Below, one piece after another: positions 58,901-64,000 of a DNA stretch of 64,000 nt; within the stretch, counting starts at the first letter, position 1, and each line of letters begins with the position of its first letter. Source of the DNA: Haliclystus octoradiatus (lineage: Eukaryota > Cnidaria > Staurozoa > Stauromedusae > Haliclystidae); the NCBI GenBank assembly GCA_916610825.1, contig OU744448.1, positions 9,410,650 through 9,474,649 of the forward strand. Reading direction: 5' to 3'. The position numbers and the translations under genes were made by a program. Under the pieces are notes generated by a model that made no database searches, was not told the origin of the DNA, and saw only the letters and a program-made list of their open reading frames with translations.

Positions 58901-61497
58901 AATGATAGAAAGATAGACATGAATATCACGTGAAAAAGGTTCGTTATCACGTGAAGAATACGGTAATATCTATTCCATGCAACATAAATTTGGCGGAAAT
59001 TAACAAACCATTTTAAAGTCATTAACTATTATCCTTTTACCCCTTTTCATTTTTTACTATTTTCATTCGACATTTGAATGTTACTACACATTTTTGAAAT
59101 TTCAATACTCGCAATTAAAAAAAAACGTATTACTTATAGCATAGTCGTCAAATCTTCTGCACAAAAAGTGACCTTTTTCAACTGGTATATAGAGCAGCAC
59201 TGAAAACGAACTAGAATCAAACAGTAACTAACTTAGAGCAAATGCCAATCATAAAAAATTATAAAAAAAATGCGCACCTAAACTATAGTCGCAGGCCCTT
59301 TTGTCAAAATTTAGTAAGTCATCTGGAAACACAAACGTGTAAATTCTATTTCAACCGATTTCCAAAATTCTTTTTGCATTTGGTACGTTAGTACATTTAC
59401 TGCAAATCTACAGCGAGCTTTTTAAACAATATGAAAAATAAAAATATATTCAACTTTGAAACTGCACATGACGGTAAACGCTTTTGTTCGACTAACATTT
59501 GTTGCGATAACTTTTTAAGTTTCATTTTATTTAAAAAGTTCGCGGTAGATTTCTAGTAAATGTACTAACGTACCAAATGCAAAAAGAATTTTGGAAATCG
59601 GTTCAAATAGAATTTACACGTTTGTGTTTCTAGATGACTTACTAAATTTTGACAAAAGGGCCTGGGACTAGTTCAGGTGCGCATTTTTTCGTAGTTGTTG
59701 GATTGGGATTTGCTTTAAGTTAGTTACTGATTGATTCCAGTTCATTTCCACTCCCGTTGTATAACAGTTGAAAAGGGTCACTTTTCGGGTAAAAGAGACG
59801 ACTATGCTATCTTTTATGTAATCGTAGCTATTGTGTTTTCTACACAAAAGATAAATGGGGGGTCATAGTGAAAAACGATTCACGGATTTTTAAGTTTTTC
59901 ATCTCCGGTCTATAGTGATATTTGAGTCCGGTTCCTGGATTTTACATGTAGTCCGCTTTGCGGAATATGCAATGTTTAACCCTTGGTTTTGAATAATTCA
60001 ACCATCATTCTGATTTATTATTCAACAATCAATGGTTCAGTGCTTTCTTGCACCTGAATCGAAAAAGTCAATAGTTTAATCCCGTTCAGCGGCCTTCACT
60101 AGCCTCATTCAATCATGGCCCTCATTTTCGCGTTATTTGTCTCAATTTCTCACTGGAGCGGCGAGCGAAAATAAGGGACGTGACGGAATGAGGCTAGGCC
60201 TTCACATGCCCGGATCAAAAATTCATGCCGTGCGTGGATCAGTTATGTCATACAAGTCCATATTTTATAAGCCCTCGTAAATACGAGTTATAAATAAAAA
60301 AGATGATGATGATGATAATATCAGTTTATGTACAATTGTACGGTATACTTGTCTTATACAACGTAAAGAGGGTAAATTTGAATGCAGATGAAGATAAACG
60401 ATTTTCAAATTGGATTAACAATTTTTAGAGTTTCACGTTTATGCCTACTATGCCATTGCACTTTTTAGAGTGCGAATGTATAACTATAATCATAATGTAG
60501 TGGATCAATACGGAATGTCATTTATCTAATTTTATTTACAGTTCGAGGAACAAGATGTATTGATTCCTCTTGATGTCCAGTCTTACTCGCCTAGCAAATC
60601 ACGCCATTTCGAACTTTGTGGATGTGATTTATGTCGTTGTTACAAAACAGCCAAAGACTTCACAGAATCTCGCACAAAAGGTAAGACGGTTCGATACATA
60701 ATTCAACAACAAAAAATTCTGAACAGTATGATTTTGCAGCTCAAATTCCTACAAAGTATATGACTGAAAGTTAAAAGTCTATCTATTCATGAATAATACA
60801 CTATAATATATGATTTTTAATTTAAATACTATTTTCAGTTTTCTTTGACTTTTCACTCCGGGTATTATCTGTTACTGATTAGGTGACCATTATCAGTAAT
60901 GGCACCAATGGCGTGTCCCCGTACAGCGGATGAATGGAAGTCCACTCGGGGGGCCCGGTATACGTATTTTGATCAATCTGGCCGTGATCATATTTTTATA
61001 GAGTTGATTTTGAATATGATTTATTTGTTCTGTAATTAGAGATATCTCTTGCATGGTCAAGTCTGAAGACAGATGACTTCATATCAACAACAGGAAATTC
61101 ATTTGCTAAATTTCAGCATCTTTATACAGCATTAAAGACAGAGCTTTTATTACTACGAAAAAAATTATCAACAAACTTAACAAAATGCAGTACTGGAATC
61201 GAAACATTCTCTTTATATGAGAACAATAACAAATCAATTACACCACTGAAAGATACATTAGGAACGCGTAAAACAAAAAGTTTACCAGATTTAACGAAAT
61301 TCAACGATGGATGCTCCTTGGTTAGAAAAGATTGTCATGCACCAGTTGATCCAGTATGCACTAAATCATTACGATATTATCACGTGTTTCGTAAAGATGA
61401 ACTTGTTACCATGGTAGCCAAATCGAGTTGTAGTTTAAAACGTGTTTATAGCAGTTTTGAAAAGGGGCATTGGATTGATATTTTTGAAAAACAATAG
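55936..61497 (+). CDS. TRMT9B: TRMT9B/Trm9-family tRNA methyltransferase, complete, 353 aa
   Basis: Trm9-family enzymes methylate wobble-uridine carboxymethyl groups in tRNA using SAM; TRMT9B is a divergent animal branch. Four exons: 55936-56098, 58321-58622, 60542-60680, 61040-61497 (163, 302, 139, 458 nt), with phases 1, 0, 1 consistent. SAM motif I is LADLGCGDGRYL at residues 51-62. IIGVDRSQGFLEVA, NLPLRDSCV, VLHHLSTKGRRLRAIKEINR and AMIVSWAYE complete the fold. QDVLIPLD follows, then a Cys cluster CGCDLCRC at residues 181-188. The C-terminus SLRYYHVFRKDELV matches the TRMT9B end from memory. The RRM and dioxygenase of ALKBH8 are absent. ATG 55936 was taken because the upstream start of the frame is GTG. 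Intron 1 holds the microsatellite and SINE; intron 2 holds the foldback. Confidence 0.92.
56685..57065. repeat. (TGTA)n microsatellite, about 380 bp
   Basis: An ATGT array, nearly pure to about 56,920 and then interrupted. It produces long Met-Tyr-Val-Cys and His-Thr-Tyr-Ile frames on both strands that are not genes. It lies in intron 1 of the methyltransferase gene and abuts a SINE. Confidence 0.97.
57066..57428 (+). mobile_element. tRNA-derived SINE adjoining (TGTA)n
   Basis: The A box TAGCTCAGTTGG lies at 57076-57087 and the B box GGTTCAAATCC at 57131-57141. The body matches the copy at 42,181-42,540 almost throughout, ending GCGACACCGTCCACATT. A short TATGTATG run follows at 57,438, so the same microsatellite type occurs on both sides. 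Box spacing exceeds that of a standard tRNA, and the anticodon arm does not fold cleanly. Confidence 0.88.
59136..59810. mobile_element. Foldback element with about 290-bp inverted arms
   Basis: The left end ATAGCATAGTCGTC is mirrored by GACTATGCTAT at the right end. The arms stay alignable inward, for example CAAACGTGTAAATTCTATTT against its inverse near 59,610 and TTTGGTACGTTAGTACATTT against its inverse near 59,560. The central spacer is about 100 bp. No transposase is present. It lies in intron 2 of the methyltransferase gene. The flanks share only CTT, so the target duplication is uncertain. Confidence 0.85.
60100..60196. repeat. Small inverted repeat
   Basis: TAGCCTCATTC at the left and GAATGAGGCTA at the right, with TTTTCGC and GCGAAAA further in. 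This is a MITE-like stem of about 32 bp with mismatches, in intron 2 of the methyltransferase gene. Confidence 0.5.
60240..60322 (+). repeat. Possible LINE 3' tail, (GAT)n
   Basis: TATAAATAAAAAAGATGATG followed by GATGATGATAA resembles the simple-repeat 3' tails of LINEs, like the (ATC)n tail at 53,275. No coding part is recognisable upstream. Confidence 0.3.
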
Positions 61498-62578
61498 AGG
61501 CAAATATATATTTGATATGTTAAATAGCATAGTATATTTATATGTATTTTAAAATTTAGCTGAAAATATTTTTGAAATGTTGTTGGAATCTATACTTATG
61601 ACTTTGAACATCTTTTATCATCTAACCATACAATTTAGCAAATGTCGATATCTTTATCTGGTTGGAAACATAAAGTTAATCAATTCTCTGAAGTAAAGAT
61701 TTCGTTTTGGTTATTAGGTATTTCAATGACATGAATAATATAATATAATATCCTGGGTCTGGGTTTTACCTAATTGCTCAGAAATTATCTAAAGGTATAA
61801 CACCTGACAAGCTAGATTTCTAACCAGTTCTGTATATTGACTATATTATCTTTGGATGTACATTCACAACACCAAAATGATTTATCAGATCTTGGTGTTT
61901 CATGTCCAGTTATGGGGCAGTTATCGGACACAACATTCGAATTGAAGAGAACGTTTTGCTTGTCGAACCTCTATATTTTCAAAAATCATCAAATAAAGGA
62001 TACAAAAAATGCAGAGAAACTGATACAATCCCATGAGGAATATTGCCACGCCTTTGACAAATAGGTACTATATAGAGAACATAGTGTTGATATAAATGCC
62101 TCTTCGGAGATACTTGTCGATTTTATGAAATATTCATGTTGATAATCCATTAGAGGCACCAATAGAAATGTTCCTTGGTTGAAAATTATTTCTTGGAGAG
62201 AAATCGATCATTGTCAATAAAAATCGTTCAACACAAAGACAAATGTATTTTTTGCAAAGAAAGAGTGAAATCAATATATAGACGCCTGAAAAATAAAGGA
62301 ATTGGTCACAATTTGAGGGTGATCATTCTGAGGAGGTGACTAGCAATTTTGGTTATATATTAGCAGGCTACGTTATCGATTAAAAGCGGACGTCAATCAT
62401 CCAATCAATATACCTATAGTTTTCAGAAATGAAACATTATTTTGTAATAACATCTCATACGAACTCAATCAATTCAAAAATATTTCTTATGCTATACAAA
62501 TCATATCCATGTCAAAAATGGAGACGTAGAAATATAGAAACTGTTAAAGTACCTGATAGTAACAAGAATATTATTTCT
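61498..62578. other. Convergent intergenic region
   Basis: Holds the presumed 3' UTRs of the methyltransferase gene (plus) and PFAS (minus). An open frame at 61,837-62,064 starts with TTG and resembles nothing known. No other gene is supported. Confidence 0.4.
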
Positions 62579-64000
62579 TCATGCAAGGTTTTCTATGTCG
62601 TATTTGTCTTGACACCAGTCGAAAGCATTTGTAAACAGCTTCATCCAAGGTGAGACAATTGAATTATCAGATTTGATATTGTCAGGCATCCACGGCCACT
62701 GCCAAGTCAATGCACATCTTTCAGGGTGTGGCATTAGTGCAAAATGACGTCCATCTTCTGAACAAAGAGAAGCTATTCCATCTGGTGAACCATTAGGATT
62801 TAATGGATATTCCATGGTTATTTCACCATCATCATTGACATATCTCATAGGACTTAATTGTTTTTGTATGATGTTTTTCATAACAGTATCATTTTTAAAT
62901 TCAAATTTACCTTCACCGTGAGCTATCCAGATACCTAAAGTTGAGCCAACCATACCCTTGGTCATAATAGCTGGACTAGCTTCAATAGTAACATTAACGA
63001 ATCTACATTCGAATCTTTCTGAGTTATTATGCGTAAGATAAGTACCTTGATTGGTTGAATGGTCGTTATCTGTATCTATTTCATCTTTACCAGATGATGT
63101 CATTGCCTCCTTATCGGATATATCTGCATGCTCGTTTCCAACCCATCCAAGTAATGCCATGAGTTGACAACCATTGCAAACACCAAAGCTGAATGTGTCT
63201 TTTCTCAATCTGAACTCTTCTAATTCTCGTTTAACATGAGGATTAAAACGGGCAACAGCCGCCCACCCTTTCGCTGAACCCATGACATCAGCATAACTAA
63301 ATCCACCAACAAAAACAATTCCTCTAAATTGAGTTAATGATACATTTTGATTACATAAATCACTCATTGATACATCCCAGACATTAAACCCTGCGAGGTA
63401 AAAACAAGATGCCATTTCTCTATCCCCATTGCTTCCTTCTTCTCTAATGATAGCCACTTTAGGTCTATCACCATCACATGGAATATTATGTGGATTATCT
63501 ATGATGATATTAGGAATCTCAAACCCTAACTTATAAATTGGAGCATGTCGCTTTGATTGCCCTTTTTCTTCAATCGCCACACAAGAAGGATTGGCTTGTA
63601 ACTTCTCTAATTGATAGCTGGTTGATTCCCAAATCGAACGAAGATCTTTCATCGATACTTCAAGGACACATTTATCCCCATCACAAATAGAAACTTCATA
63701 ACTAGATTTCAAACTCAATCCAATTTCAAAACAGTCCAATCCAACAGCGTTGTATTCACGTATAACTTCTTTAGCGTGCTCTTGTCTTACTTCTATAACC
63801 AAACCAAGTTCCTCAGCAAATAGAATATTGATTAGATTTGAGCCACGTGATTTCAGTGCCTTGCTGATGTATAATTCAATTCCACAATCGCCAGCAAATG
63901 CCATTTCAAGTAATGCTATGATCAGACCACCATCGCTAACATCATGACCAGCAGTAAGTAACGAACGCTCGATCATATTTTGAGTTGTGTTAAAACCTTT
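62579..64000 (-). CDS. PFAS: Phosphoribosylformylglycinamidine synthase, C-terminal part (5' end outside window)
   Basis: PFAS (FGAM synthase, purL-type) makes FGAM from FGAR, glutamine and ATP in step 4 of cytosolic purine synthesis. 473 codons are open from the window edge to the TGA at 62579, without introns. The start of this part, LLTAGHDVSDGGLIIALLEM with FAGDCG, belongs to the second ATP-binding half of the synthetase domain. The C-terminal class-I glutamine amidotransferase begins at KVAIIREEGSNGDREMA. Its nucleophile Cys is in FGVCNGCQLMALLGW (about 63,170) and the His/Glu pair is in LMPHPERC (about 62,720). Both are intact, and NGSPDGIASLCSEDGRHFAL matches animal PFAS from memory. 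An ATG at 63976 is internal, since the frame continues upstream with family-like residues. Confidence 0.95.
   Translation of the reverse strand, partial: KGFNTTQNMIERSLLTAGHDVSDGGLIIALLEMAFAGDCGIELYISKALKSRGSNLINILFAEELGLVIEVRQEHAKEVIREYNAVGLDCFEIGLSLKSSYEVSICDGDKCVLEVSMKDLRSIWESTSYQLEKLQANPSCVAIEEKGQSKRHAPIYKLGFEIPNIIIDNPHNIPCDGDRPKVAIIREEGSNGDREMASCFYLAGFNVWDVSMSDLCNQNVSLTQFRGIVFVGGFSYADVMGSAKGWAAVARFNPHVKRELEEFRLRKDTFSFGVCNGCQLMALLGWVGNEHADISDKEAMTSSGKDEIDTDNDHSTNQGTYLTHNNSERFECRFVNVTIEASPAIMTKGMVGSTLGIWIAHGEGKFEFKNDTVMKNIIQKQLSPMRYVNDDGEITMEYPLNPNGSPDGIASLCSEDGRHFALMPHPERCALTWQWPWMPDNIKSDNSIVSPWMKLFTNAFDWCQDKYDIENLA

Noticed and set aside
61837-62064. 75-codon plus-strand frame downstream of the methyltransferase
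   Set aside because: It starts with TTG, lacks splice or family evidence and lies in the presumed 3' UTR region.

Overview
This is a eukaryotic, invertebrate-animal window: AT-rich, with multi-exon genes, GT/AG introns of roughly 0.2 to 3.9 kb, and many decayed and recent transposable elements. Nothing bacterial is present. Marker proteins (a PAN3, a TRMT9B-type tRNA methyltransferase and an animal-type PFAS) are animal-like. A marine deuterostome such as a tunicate would fit, but the species cannot be fixed from the sequence.

Layout. (1) 46-12,701, minus: ten exons of PAN3, the regulatory subunit of the PAN2-PAN3 deadenylase; its 3' end lies beyond the window start. Its introns hold a dense set of small DNA transposons, including one hAT-like element with a perfect 8-bp target duplication and two pogo/Tigger-like elements flanked by TA. 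(2) 13.5-19.25 kb: a retroelement island with a decayed LINE, a decayed Ty3/gypsy pol fragment, and a nearly intact LINE with an uninterrupted 1047-residue endonuclease/reverse-transcriptase frame preceded by a CCCH zinc-finger frame. (3) 19,971-41,051, minus: one large cell-surface receptor reconstructed from 21 exons whose phases all agree (at least 1,267 residues): three discoidin (F5/8C) domains, five Ig domains, two Ser/Thr stalk exons, EGF, SEA-like domain, EGF, one membrane span and a short tail. The signal-peptide exon was not found. This is the most interesting gene here. (4) 41.7-48 kb and 49.8-55.9 kb: gene-poor DNA with tetranucleotide microsatellites, a tRNA-derived SINE and LINE remnants; a possible small three-exon gene of unknown function lies at 48,038-49,824, minus. 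(5) 55,936-61,497, plus: a complete four-exon TRMT9B/Trm9-family methyltransferase whose introns contain a huge microsatellite, a SINE and a 675-bp foldback element. (6) 62,579-64,000, minus: the C-terminal part of phosphoribosylformylglycinamidine synthase, convergent with the methyltransferase.

The host genes have no evident shared pathway: mRNA deadenylation, surface recognition or adhesion, tRNA modification and purine synthesis. The main novelty candidates are the receptor's domain architecture and symmetric exon structure, the SINE copies embedded in different tetranucleotide repeats, and several families of perfect or near-perfect inverted repeats in introns. Exon boundaries were deduced by hand from splice consensus, phase agreement and family resemblance; no alignment program was run.
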